A DNA stretch of 64,000 nucleotides from a virus, in the IMG/VR virus record IMGVR_UViG_3300017971_000006, positions 62,001-126,000 of that record; one strand, 5' to 3'. Positions 7,243-13,990 of the stretch are shown one piece after another; the first letter of the stretch is position 1; each line of letters opens with the position of its first letter. The notes beneath the pieces were generated by a model. That model did not search any database, was not told the DNA's origin, and saw only the letters and a program-made list of their open reading frames with translations. The position numbers were made by a program, and so were the translations under genes.

Positions 7243-8600
7243 GGAACCTCCTGTATGATGCCTGCCATTGCTGTTGGATGTGTGTACGGTATCTGTGCGT
7301 TGCTCCGGGCAGTGTCGTATACACGGAATTGAGCTGAGCCCCCTGTGATTGTGAAGCTCGAGGGAGCATTGCGGTAGGTCACCAGTGCCCCTCCTTGTAC
7401 GTCTATGCCGTAGGTAGCCGCTGGATTGGACCCGTAAAGCTTGTACTGCATCCTGAAGTGAGTGCCTGATGTGATGATGAAGCCACTACAATCTATCACT
7501 CCGCACCAGGACATAAACACCGTAGTCTTATCCAGTACGACGATTCCAGCAGAGTCTAGGAAGACTGTCTCGGTGAACTTCCATATCAGCCCGCCCAGGA
7601 TGCACACACTAGTCACCAAGGAGCAGATATCCTCCATCTGCGCTCCTTGAAATGACGTCTGGCTACCCATGGTACCACTCATATGGCACCCATAGGTGTA
7701 CGTGGTGCCTGCGGTCCCCGGCACTAGGTTCCTGATGGAGCAGTGAATGAACGCCGTGATGCCGGACCCATTTACGAGACACAGAGTTCTGTCTGGGGAG
7801 AGTATGTCTAGGTCCTCTACGACGAGCCGTACGTTCTGCGTGTCACCAACATTGTTGTCGTCCTTGGACGACATCCACACGTTCGCCACAGATAAGCTTC
7901 TTACAGACGTCGCCTCTAGAATCTCGTAGTCATCCCCTGTAGCAGGCCACCATCCGTACATCCAGAAAGGCAGTGGGATAGGTCCCGTCTCTGCGTTAGG
8001 GGCGTCGTAGAGCCACTCCGAAGCTAGAGCGCGCTTAGAACCGGTGTCCTTCCCCACCCAGCCAGTATCTCCAGCTACCTGCCCGTTTACAGCCCTTATG
8101 CGCTTGTACATGTATCCGTCTGCACCCCACCCAGCTGGTAGGGCCGTGTCCTCTATCTCGATGGGGACGTTAGTCGGGTAGACGATACCCTGAACGTTGG
8201 TTAGCGTCCCTGTGTGGAGCACAGTTAGAACCCCGGTAATGTGCAGACGACCGTTCTCTGAGATGCCGAAGTCATGGAGCACGCAGTCCTCATCAAGATA
8301 GTCTAAGATGGTAACCTTGGTGTACTGGTCTATCGTCTGTCCTCTAAGGCGCCGCATGAGCTCCGAAAACGACTTGAGCGGTGATGCGGCAGTAGCTCCA
8401 TTGTTGCTATCACTCCCCGCGGAGGATATGTACCACTCTGCTTGTAGCGCCGCCTCCGGAACACCGAGCTCCCCCTCTATCCCTATGAATGCGCCCTCTA
8501 TGTCTCGTCTAAGGTCGTAAAGTTCGCCACTCAACCCACCTTTGGGGCGTACTAGGTGGTTGATGTATGGTCTGCTATGGCTGAAGGACCTAGATGACAT
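7239..8600 (-). CDS. Beta-helix tail spike or fibre-like protein
   Basis: This 453-residue protein has AGGAG before its ATG. After a 50-residue N-terminal part, WYISSAGSDSNNGATAASPL and the KSFSELMRRL segment match the cap that starts right-handed parallel beta-helices of the pectate-lyase type. Repeating short strands rich in Val, Ile, Thr and Gly follow to about residue 440. Such proteins form trimeric tail spikes or depolymerases. No catalytic residues are identified. It is unusual in lying on the minus strand far from the spike gene at 61 kb. It could instead be a surface or secreted protein made during infection. Confidence 0.6.
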   Translation of the reverse strand: MSSRSFSHSRPYINHLVRPKGGLSGELYDLRRDIEGAFIGIEGELGVPEAALQAEWYISSAGSDSNNGATAASPLKSFSELMRRLRGQTIDQYTKVTILDYLDEDCVLHDFGISENGRLHITGVLTVLHTGTLTNVQGIVYPTNVPIEIEDTALPAGWGADGYMYKRIRAVNGQVAGDTGWVGKDTGSKRALASEWLYDAPNAETGPIPLPFWMYGWWPATGDDYEILEATSVRSLSVANVWMSSKDDNNVGDTQNVRLVVEDLDILSPDRTLCLVNGSGITAFIHCSIRNLVPGTAGTTYTYGCHMSGTMGSQTSFQGAQMEDICSLVTSVCILGGLIWKFTETVFLDSAGIVVLDKTTVFMSWCGVIDCSGFIITSGTHFRMQYKLYGSNPAATYGIDVQGGALVTYRNAPSSFTITGGSAQFRVYDTARSNAQIPYTHPTAMAGIIQEVP

Positions 8601-8797
8601 GCGCTTTCTCCTGCAGAATTAGGGGGTCATACCAGTGTATCGCAGCTTACACCCCTTGGAGAACGTGGTAGAGCTCTACTTATTTTTAATGTACGGCGAG
8701 AAGGAGCACAGTTACACTTGCTTCTAAGACAGAGTGCTGTACTGTAGAAGCTAAACTAGAGCCCACGCAGAGCGTGGCAGTTTACTAAGGAGTAAAC
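8601..8797. promoter_or_regulatory. Divergent control region with hairpin leader of the AT-hook gene
   Basis: On the plus strand, TAAACT (8752-8757) is a -10-like element that would start RNA near 8764. The predicted leader is then two perfect hairpins: CCACGC-AGA-GCGTGG (8763-8777) and GTTTACT-AAGG-AGTAAAC (8780-8797), ending at GTG 8798. The Shine-Dalgarno AAGGAG lies partly in the second tetraloop. Near 8672-8681 there is a TAGAGCTCTA palindrome followed by CTTATTTTT. AGGAG before 8600 serves the minus-strand spike gene. Confidence 0.55.
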
Positions 8798-9586
8798 GTG
8801 GGACAGACAAAGCCAGACATCAGTGACTTCAAAGCCAAGGTAAAGCAGGGCGACAAGTACAAGGGAAAGCAAGGAGCCCTCAAGGCCATACACAGGTTCA
8901 AGAGCTGGGGAGACGAGGAGAGAGAGGCTGCCAGGAAGTGGCTGAACGCTCACTACCGGCGTTTAGAGCGCCTCGAGGGAGCGTCTAGTGCTCCGGAGAG
9001 CAAGAAGCAGGATAAGCCGGCTAAGTCTCCAAGAGGACGCAGAGCTAAGAAGGCGGCAGCGGAGACCGCTACTGCGAGTGCTCCAGCTCCCAAGGCTAAG
9101 AGAGGTAGAAAGCCGCAGGCCAAGGCCCCCGTAAGCAAAGAGACTGCTGCTAGCGTCCGTGCAGACATCACAAAGGTCCTAGCAGAGATGAACGTCCCCC
9201 TAGAGGACTTCGTGACTCTTGCAAAAGCGGAGAAGCACCTTGCTGTGCTCGAGCGCCTTCAGGGGCTCGTCGACGGGTCAGGGAGCAAGGAGCTTCGTAG
9301 TGGCCTCGACTGCCTGGTCAAGGAGCTCATGAGCAGCCTAAGTAAGGTCGAGCCTCAGCTGCCAGAGGAGACAAAGTCTGTGTCCCCCTCGAATGGTAAG
9401 AGGCCTAGGCGCAAGAGGTTGGCCGAGAAGGCGGCAGCCAAGGATGCTCCGAAGGCAAACCCTCCAGAGAAGGAGCCCGAGAAGGAGCCCGAGAAGGAGG
9501 AGAGCTCCCCCACAAATGGAGGTCTTACGCCAGCGCTCCCCGTCCTCAAGGACCTAGACCCTCCGAGCCCCACAGCGACTCTCTAG
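8798..9586 (+). CDS. Lys/Ala-rich AT-hook protein, histone H1-like
   Basis: This 262-residue protein starts at GTG 8798. A basic N-terminal domain of about 60 residues (KQGDKYKGKQGALKAIHRF) is followed by a Lys/Ala/Pro-rich linker with AT-hook-like cores SPRGRRAKK (about 68-76) and KRGRKPQAK (about 89-97). A helical domain (about 105-185) follows, then a second basic stretch (NGKRPRRKRLAEKAAAK) and an EKEPEKEPEKEE repeat. This composition fits a DNA-compacting or nucleoid-associated protein. Tight leader hairpins suggest controlled translation, possibly by the protein itself. It is the only clear gene of this type here. Binding is inferred. Confidence 0.6.
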   Translation: MGQTKPDISDFKAKVKQGDKYKGKQGALKAIHRFKSWGDEEREAARKWLNAHYRRLERLEGASSAPESKKQDKPAKSPRGRRAKKAAAETATASAPAPKAKRGRKPQAKAPVSKETAASVRADITKVLAEMNVPLEDFVTLAKAEKHLAVLERLQGLVDGSGSKELRSGLDCLVKELMSSLSKVEPQLPEETKSVSPSNGKRPRRKRLAEKAAAKDAPKANPPEKEPEKEPEKEESSPTNGGLTPALPVLKDLDPPSPTATL

Positions 9587-10026
9587 CTGACCCCCTTCTT
9601 GGGGCGCCACAAGATTCCGATGCTCTCCTTGTCCTGCGCCAAGGAGGTTTTCCCCAGGATGACCACGTCCCCGTGGTCTTTCTTAGGTATGCTCCAGCAG
9701 AGGGTCCCGTCTGGGGTCTCTAGGAGAGCTCGGAGACGTGTGGGCTGCTCCTCTATTAGCAGCAAACCGCATGCGTCTGTAAGCTTGACGAAGGCGCAAA
9801 GAGCCTCGTTCCAGTTGCTCTCATGGGTCAGCTCCATGATGCAGGGGTGGTTTATCATCGAGCCGTCAGACGACTTTACGGGTCTCTCAGGCCAGGAGAT
9901 AGCTAGCGGCGTTAGCTTTTTCTCATCCTTCCATCTACGCCGCATTACGGTAAGTCCGTTCTCAGCCATTGACCTCATGTAGTCTAGCGAGAACAAGGGA
10001 GGTTCTGTGTCTATAGGTGAGCGCAT
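9583..10026 (-). CDS. Hypothetical protein
   Basis: This gene encodes 147 residues, with AAAGG six bases before the ATG. The sequence is a mixed alpha/beta globular chain with no cysteine motif or membrane segment (for example LTDACGLLLIEEQPTRLRAL). The family is not recognised. It is convergent with the AT-hook gene (4-base overlap) and divergent from the next plus-strand gene with overlapping start codons, so the two starts sit on opposite strands of the same bases. Confidence 0.5.
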   Translation of the reverse strand: MRSPIDTEPPLFSLDYMRSMAENGLTVMRRRWKDEKKLTPLAISWPERPVKSSDGSMINHPCIMELTHESNWNEALCAFVKLTDACGLLLIEEQPTRLRALLETPDGTLCWSIPKKDHGDVVILGKTSLAQDKESIGILWRPKKGVS

Positions 10027-10336
10027 GATGGCCTTTCGTAATGGGCTGATGACGTTCCTTCCTAAGATAAAGAAGGTTGCCTACCTGACGTCAGTCTCTA
10101 TCTTACCTGGGCTTGACGGTACGTACACCAGGTCATTCGTTTTCAAGGCTGAGTGGGAGAAGCCTACGAAGGGGGAGTACTGCAAGAAGTTCACGGTGGC
10201 AACCGTGTTCGGACGGAACCTACGCTCTATAAACCCGTTACCAGTTAAAAGACCGTGCGATGTTCGTGACGAGATAATCAGAGACATTCTAAACAGACGT
10301 CTACGAGGAGTACAAGATGGGCAAGGGAAGCTCTAG
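10025..10336 (+). CDS. Hypothetical basic protein
   Basis: The protein has 103 residues from ATG 10025, with AGGTG just upstream; a GTG at 10007 is less likely because it overlaps the divergent gene. The sequence is basic and beta-rich (TYTRSFVFKAEWEKPTKGEY), ending in a helix with many arginines (DVRDEIIRDILNRRLRG). No family is recognised. It overlaps the next gene by 20 bases and begins a run of plus-strand small genes to 13.9 kb. Confidence 0.45.
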   Translation: MMAFRNGLMTFLPKIKKVAYLTSVSILPGLDGTYTRSFVFKAEWEKPTKGEYCKKFTVATVFGRNLRSINPLPVKRPCDVRDEIIRDILNRRLRGVQDGQGKL

Positions 10337-10553
10337 AAGACCGGCGCAAATATCTAATGAAGAGTGGGATAAGAGGTGGGAAGCCATCGACTGGGGCTCT
10401 AGATACACCTGCCGCACCGCCACTCCCTGTGATGTTTGCGGTGACACGGCGGAGGTAGATAGGTTCGGACACCCATGCGATGAGAGCAACCTCCGCGTTC
10501 TAGGGTTTTACTGTAGAGCGTGCTGGACCAAGCTACAAGGAGATAGACCGTGA
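10317..10553 (+). CDS. Small zinc-ribbon protein
   Basis: This 78-residue protein has two cysteine pairs, CDVC (about 39-42) and, after a 26-residue spacer, CRAC (about 69-72). A further Cys/His set lies between them (GHPCDE). That layout fits a treble-clef or zinc-ribbon fold. The N-terminus is basic and contains NEEWDKRWEAIDWG. It overlaps the next GTG start by 4 bases. It could bind nucleic acid or protein; function is unknown. Confidence 0.5.
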   Translation: MGKGSSRRPAQISNEEWDKRWEAIDWGSRYTCRTATPCDVCGDTAEVDRFGHPCDESNLRVLGFYCRACWTKLQGDRP

Positions 10554-10738
10554 ACGAAAAGCCGACGCTGGAGAAATGTAGAGATCTGAATCTGTGGTGT
10601 AAGTGGGACGGGGATAAGGGGCAGTATGTTGCATGTGACGCCTCGGACCCTCACGCAAGAGAGGACATGAAGAGGCTAGATATGGTTCTTCAGGGAAAGG
10701 AGCCCCTCATCCTCTGCAGCGGTAAAGGAGCTAGGTAG
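10550..10738 (+). CDS. Hypothetical 62-residue protein
   Basis: GTG 10550 overlaps the previous stop (GTGA). The sequence is polar with three cysteines (LEKCRDLNLWCKWDGDKGQY and later LILCSG), which do not form clear pairs. It ends directly at the start of the dNMP kinase gene. It carries an AAAGGAG used by that kinase. No family is recognised. Confidence 0.45.
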   Translation: MNEKPTLEKCRDLNLWCKWDGDKGQYVACDASDPHAREDMKRLDMVLQGKEPLILCSGKGAR

Positions 10739-11380
10739 ATGATTATAGGTGTGTGCGGGTTTACGAAGGACAAGAACGGGAACGTCGGGAGCGCCCATGC
10801 GGGAAAGGACACCGTTGCCGACTACCTAGTCTACAAGTACGGGTTCATCAAGATATCCCTCGGAGACGAGATTAAGCGCATCTGCCTGAGGCTGTGGGAA
10901 TTTGATGAGGACCAGCTGTGGGGAGGGTTGAAGGAGGAGCCGGATACACGGTATCTGGTTAACGGGGAGTACCTAACCCCCAGACACGCCATGCAGCAGC
11001 TAGGTACAGATGTTGCGCGTTGCATAGACCCGGATGTGTGGACGCGTATTACATTAAGGGTTGCCAGAGATGTTCTGGATAGTGGGTACGGCTACAGTAG
11101 TGTAAAAGGGATTAACCGTCTTGGGTGGCTTGGAGAGCTAGTAAAAGGTGTTGTCATCCCAGACGTTCGATTCCCCAACGAAGCGCAGGCTATCCTGGAG
11201 GCCGGTGGGAGATTGTGGGGTGTGCTCCGTACTCTAGATACTGTTGTGGCTGGCTCTACGCATGCCAGTGAGAAGTCTCAAGGTCTAGGAGACCTTGTAG
11301 GTCACTATCTTGTAAACGACGGAACGATAGCGCAGCTACACGGGCGTGTGGACAGTGTGATGGAGGCTATGCATGGATGA
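10739..11380 (+). CDS. Deoxynucleoside monophosphate kinase
   Basis: This 213-residue protein has a P-loop near the N-terminus: IIGVCGF, an insertion, then AHAGKDTVADYL with Gly-Lys at 22-23. It is followed by the LGDEIK segment and the QQLGTDVARCIDPDVWTRIT stretch typical of T4 gp1-like phage dNMP kinases, then a VIPDVRFPNEA motif with the conserved arginine. These enzymes phosphorylate dNMPs for phage DNA synthesis. It is the only nucleotide-metabolism gene in the window and sits among small unknown genes. A good AAAGGAG precedes the ATG. Confidence 0.8.
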   Translation: MIIGVCGFTKDKNGNVGSAHAGKDTVADYLVYKYGFIKISLGDEIKRICLRLWEFDEDQLWGGLKEEPDTRYLVNGEYLTPRHAMQQLGTDVARCIDPDVWTRITLRVARDVLDSGYGYSSVKGINRLGWLGELVKGVVIPDVRFPNEAQAILEAGGRLWGVLRTLDTVVAGSTHASEKSQGLGDLVGHYLVNDGTIAQLHGRVDSVMEAMHG

Positions 11381-11600
11381 GCTACCGTATGAAGATGACC
11401 CCGCTACGTTCGATTCCCTACTTGAGGGTCTCAACGTGTTCAACATGTGCCGAAACCCTGTGGTGCGTGTAGCCCCAGGTAACACATCTGCAGTTCTAGT
11501 AAGTTCGGGCACTCTTCTGCCGTACATGGAGAGGAAGCTCCGGAGGCTAGGATGGACGCAACCAACGGAGTACGAAGGGTGGTGGTGCCTCTATGTGTGA
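11373..11600 (+). CDS. Small protein, first of two tandem paralogs
   Basis: This gene encodes 75 residues, overlapping the kinase end by 8 bases. From residue 17 it aligns with the next gene: both have LxxGLNV, a Pro-x(2)-R segment, a Gly/Pro-centred middle, M-x(2,5)-LGW, and a final aromatic run (WWCLYV here, CWYIYL there). This copy has lost or never had the acidic N-terminal extension of the other. Function is unknown. Confidence 0.5.
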   Translation: MDELPYEDDPATFDSLLEGLNVFNMCRNPVVRVAPGNTSAVLVSSGTLLPYMERKLRRLGWTQPTEYEGWWCLYV

Positions 11601-11898
11601 TATCAACGGTGATGATACTGAGAAGGACATTGCCCAACAGGCAGCTATTGCTCTCGCAGAGGCGGAAGAGGAGGACGAGCACAACGAGCCGGAGGCTGAG
11701 AAAGAGAGGTTTGTGAGGCTCCATGCCGGTCTAAATGTTTTAAGCGCATACCCTCAGCCATTTATCCGGCTGAGCAGCAACTTCCGTGGAGCGTACGCGG
11801 GTTGCGCCGGTATCTACCGCCCAGAGACTATTGTACGCATGAGAGACCTGGGGTGGAGGTGGTCGGACAACCACAGCTGCTGGTACATCTACCTATGA
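11593..11898 (+). CDS. Small protein, second of two tandem paralogs
   Basis: This gene encodes 101 residues. A 45-residue acidic helix (EEEDEHNEPEAEKERFV) precedes the domain shared with the previous gene: LHAGLNVLSAYPQPFIRL, then YRPETIVRMRDLGWRW and CWYIYL. The pair looks like a local duplication with divergence. It overlaps its neighbour by 8 bases. The compact aromatic-rich domain of about 58 residues is not one I recognise. Confidence 0.5.
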   Translation: MCDINGDDTEKDIAQQAAIALAEAEEEDEHNEPEAEKERFVRLHAGLNVLSAYPQPFIRLSSNFRGAYAGCAGIYRPETIVRMRDLGWRWSDNHSCWYIYL

Positions 11899-11905
11899 GG
11901 GAGCT

Positions 11906-12319
11906 ATGAAAACAAAGCTTGGGGTAACAACACGGGAGGTTACATCAGATGCGCTACGCCCTGCAGGCCCGGACGACGAGTGCTACTACTGTCGAAGAAA
12001 GCTGGGGAGTATGCACAAGTTCTCTTGTGTCCTTGTGACTGTCAAGAGGACGTACCAGGTTTTCCTTTACAACGAGAATGTAGGAACCTGGACTGTCGAA
12101 GAGCCTGCATCGTGGGACCGCACCCTTAGGGAGTTCTTTAGGAACGGGTCATCGTGGTGTGCTAACAATATGATGACACAAGGCATGCTAGAGCTAGACG
12201 ACGGCGTAGAGCTACCGTTCGACGACGTAGAGTCTGACTGCTGTACTATTTGTGATGCTGTGTCGGTGCTGCCTATCGGTGCTAGTGGTCCTGGGATAGA
12301 GGCACTAGGGGACAGCTAG
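11906..12319 (+). CDS. Hypothetical protein with cysteine pairs
   Basis: The protein has 137 residues, with GGGAGCT before the ATG. An N-terminal CYYC pair (about 27-30) is followed by a lone Cys near 41, a beta-rich segment (RTYQVFLYNENVGTWTVEEP), Cys in SSWCANN, and a C-terminal CCTIC cluster. The cysteines could bind zinc, but the arrangement is not a textbook ribbon. No family is recognised. Confidence 0.45.
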   Translation: MKTKLGVTTREVTSDALRPAGPDDECYYCRRKLGSMHKFSCVLVTVKRTYQVFLYNENVGTWTVEEPASWDRTLREFFRNGSSWCANNMMTQGMLELDDGVELPFDDVESDCCTICDAVSVLPIGASGPGIEALGDS

Positions 12320-12327
12320 GAGCTACA

Positions 12328-12344
12328 TGGTAAACTTCTCTACA
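12328..12344 (+). promoter_or_regulatory. Extended -10-like element TGG-TAAACT before an ATG without Shine-Dalgarno
   Basis: TGG-TAAACT (12328-12336) is followed by TCTCTAC and ATG 12344. Only an AGGAG some 28 bases upstream is present, too far to act. The same TCTCTACATG context occurs at 48994. Together with three other sites it suggests leaderless transcription. Confidence 0.35.
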
Positions 12345-12721
12345 TGGCAGACATCACTGTAACTCAACAGCAGTATGAGGCGTTGATATCTCTCGCTAGA
12401 CAGGGAGCTACAACGGCAGAGAAGCAGAGGCTACTAGAGGAGTACCTAAAGAGGATAGAGGAGGCTAACGGTATAGTCCGTGACTTTGTGTGGGTGCAGT
12501 GGCAGGAGCTAGACCAGCCGGTTCCTGCCTACGCCCGCTTTCCGGAGACGTGGCCGCCAGAGATGCGTAGGTACATCGAGCTAGTTACTAGAAGGGTAGC
12601 TAGGGCTGATGTAGACGCCGTTCTGGCGGCTCACGCAAAACGTCCTACAAACGTTCTGTGTACCAGAGACCCTGCCGCAACGTTGGGCTGGACTGCGGTA
12701 GACGACTTCTTCGTGCTATGA
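12344..12721 (+). CDS. Hypothetical protein
   Basis: This gene encodes 125 residues. The first half is helical (QQYEALISLARQGATTAEKQ, then EEYLKRIEEANGIVRDF). The rest is mixed, ending in a short aromatic tail (AVDDFFVL). It has no cysteine pair, membrane segment or catalytic signature. The stop overlaps the next ATG (ATGA). This general pattern is frequent in phage small proteins but I cannot name the family. Confidence 0.5.
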   Translation: MADITVTQQQYEALISLARQGATTAEKQRLLEEYLKRIEEANGIVRDFVWVQWQELDQPVPAYARFPETWPPEMRRYIELVTRRVARADVDAVLAAHAKRPTNVLCTRDPAATLGWTAVDDFFVL

Positions 12722-13023
12722 GCAACGCGCAGCTAGTAACTATACGTGTAACAACAAAGATGGGGGCTACGTACCTGTTCCCGGACCTAGAGCTTCCAGC
12801 TTTAGAAAAGATGTGCAAGTACATGCAGGATGGCGTACCCATGGGAGCGTCTGGTCAGCTGTCCCTAGTAAATGCCAGCATCTCCCTACTGTCTGTTCCC
12901 TTTCGCATCATAAAGACTATTGAGGTCACAGACCCTGATGACGAGAGCATGTGGCGTGAGTGGTGGAAAGCTCCTGAAAGAGAGGACGAATGCTATCCTG
13001 TATCAACTGTAAAAAAGACGTAG
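12718..13023 (+). CDS. Hypothetical protein
   Basis: ATG 12718 overlaps the previous stop (ATGA) and gives 101 residues; longer in-frame starts would lie inside the previous gene. The protein begins with beta strands (AQLVTIRVTTKMGATYLF), continues with a helix (LPALEKMCKYMQDGVP), a strand-rich middle and an acidic/Trp-rich end (DESMWREWWKAPEREDE). Function is unknown. It overlaps the following zinc-ribbon gene by 34 bases. Confidence 0.5.
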   Translation: MSNAQLVTIRVTTKMGATYLFPDLELPALEKMCKYMQDGVPMGASGQLSLVNASISLLSVPFRIIKTIEVTDPDDESMWREWWKAPEREDECYPVSTVKKT

Positions 13024-13361
13024 AGCCTGAGGAGGGGAAGCTGTTTGCGCAGGTGTTCGTGTGCCCTGACTGTTTTAAGGTTGCGGAGACAATTCATAGA
13101 AGAGCCAAGAAGGAGCTAGAGCAGTACATGATGCTCCTAGAGGAGATGATACGCACCAGTCTCATCGCTGGTTCTCTATCTCTTAAGACGAAAGAGGGCT
13201 CTAACATCATGAGAACTGTGGAAGGAATGAAGGCCGCAATGGAGAAGGGCGGTGCTATACCTAGTGAATGCAAGAAGGAGTCTACACCGCCGCATGTACG
13301 CACCCTGGCTGCTCTTGGAGAGTCGTCTTCAGGGCGTCACTCTCCGCAGGGTACAAGGTAG
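12990..13361 (+). CDS. Zinc-ribbon and helix protein
   Basis: This 123-residue protein begins with a compact zinc ribbon: CINC (4-7) and CPDC (24-27). A long helix follows (AKKELEQYMMLLEEMIRTSL). The last 30 residues (KKESTPPHVRTLAALGESSS) look less protein-like and lie over the start of the next gene in another frame. The real protein may end in a different way, or the two frames may be joined by a shift. It could be a transcription-associated or structural factor; unknown. Confidence 0.5.
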   Translation: MLSCINCKKDVEPEEGKLFAQVFVCPDCFKVAETIHRRAKKELEQYMMLLEEMIRTSLIAGSLSLKTKEGSNIMRTVEGMKAAMEKGGAIPSECKKESTPPHVRTLAALGESSSGRHSPQGTR

Positions 13362-13504
13362 GAGACCTTATCCATAAGGACCCAAGAAACGAGAAGGTTG
13401 GATTATGTCTGAAGTGCCAGAGACGAGGATTGAAGGTGATAGATGTACCCACGTTTACCGAGAGGAGGACGGTGAAGGGGCTCTGGAGCGTCCCAAAGAC
13501 TTGA
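13268..13504 (+). CDS. Small zinc-ribbon protein
   Basis: The protein has 78 residues and overlaps the previous gene by 94 bases. Cysteines are CTHPGC (10-15) and CLKC (47-50), about 30 residues apart, with basic and aromatic residues between, as in short zinc ribbons. The cysteine spacing supports coding in this frame. No good Shine-Dalgarno precedes ATG 13268, so the start is uncertain. Expression may depend on coupling or on a frameshift from the preceding gene. Confidence 0.45.
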   Translation: MQEGVYTAACTHPGCSWRVVFRASLSAGYKVGDLIHKDPRNEKVGLCLKCQRRGLKVIDVPTFTERRTVKGLWSVPKT

Positions 13505-13914
13505 AGCTAAACTGCGCAGGGGCGCCGTTTAACGGTATAGACGTAGAGCCTGATGAGGCACGGAAGGGAGTGTACAAGAACGGACGTAGGATGGCGCACT
13601 TCGTCCCCCTAGCGGACCCTGAGGAGGTGGTGATGAAGATGCCAGACGGGTCAGAGGCAAGAGCGCTCCTTCACGCAACCCCGCTTCTAAGGTGGGACGC
13701 ACACACCTCTCTGGCGTTTCTACAGGGAGCAAGTGTGCCCTTCCTTCTGGGTGAGAGGTTCTCCATCATTGAGGGCTCGCACAGGGCTGCATGGAGATTC
13801 CCTCCAGGGGTGGAGGATGCTGTGCTAGCGGAGATTACTAGCTGTCCTGAGGACGTATCTCCTCTTTCGCTGCTCGCCCAGATGGCAACGATGGTGCGCG
13901 CACCTAAAGCGTGA
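13501..13914 (+). CDS. Hypothetical protein
   Basis: TTG 13501 overlaps the previous stop (TTGA) and has CTGGAG upstream, giving 137 residues. ATG 13405 would give 169 residues but overlap the previous gene by 100 bases, so I prefer the TTG. The chain is globular with mixed strands and helices (LRWDAHTSLAFLQGASVPFL). It has no cysteine pair or membrane segment. It is the last gene before the promoter of the tail chaperone operon. Confidence 0.45.
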   Translation: MKLNCAGAPFNGIDVEPDEARKGVYKNGRRMAHFVPLADPEEVVMKMPDGSEARALLHATPLLRWDAHTSLAFLQGASVPFLLGERFSIIEGSHRAAWRFPPGVEDAVLAEITSCPEDVSPLSLLAQMATMVRAPKA

Positions 13915-13930
13915 CGTAGTTTGGGGGGCC

Positions 13931-13979
13931 TTGACAGGTCCCTCTCTTTTAGCTACTAAATAGGAGTACATTGTACTCC
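13931..13979 (+). promoter_or_regulatory. Sigma70-type promoter and palindromic operator before the chaperone operon
   Basis: TTGACA (13931-13936) is followed by a 17-base spacer and TACTAA (13954-13959), a near-consensus promoter. RNA would start near 13966. Overlapping the start is GGAGTACA-T-TGTACTCC (13963-13979), a perfect 8-bp inverted repeat that could be a repressor site or a 5' RNA hairpin. GGAG at 13982 is the Shine-Dalgarno for GTG 13991. The stretch TTTTAGCTACTAAA here resembles elements at 33231 and 48934. Confidence 0.65.
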
Positions 13980-13990
13980 CTGGAGACATT

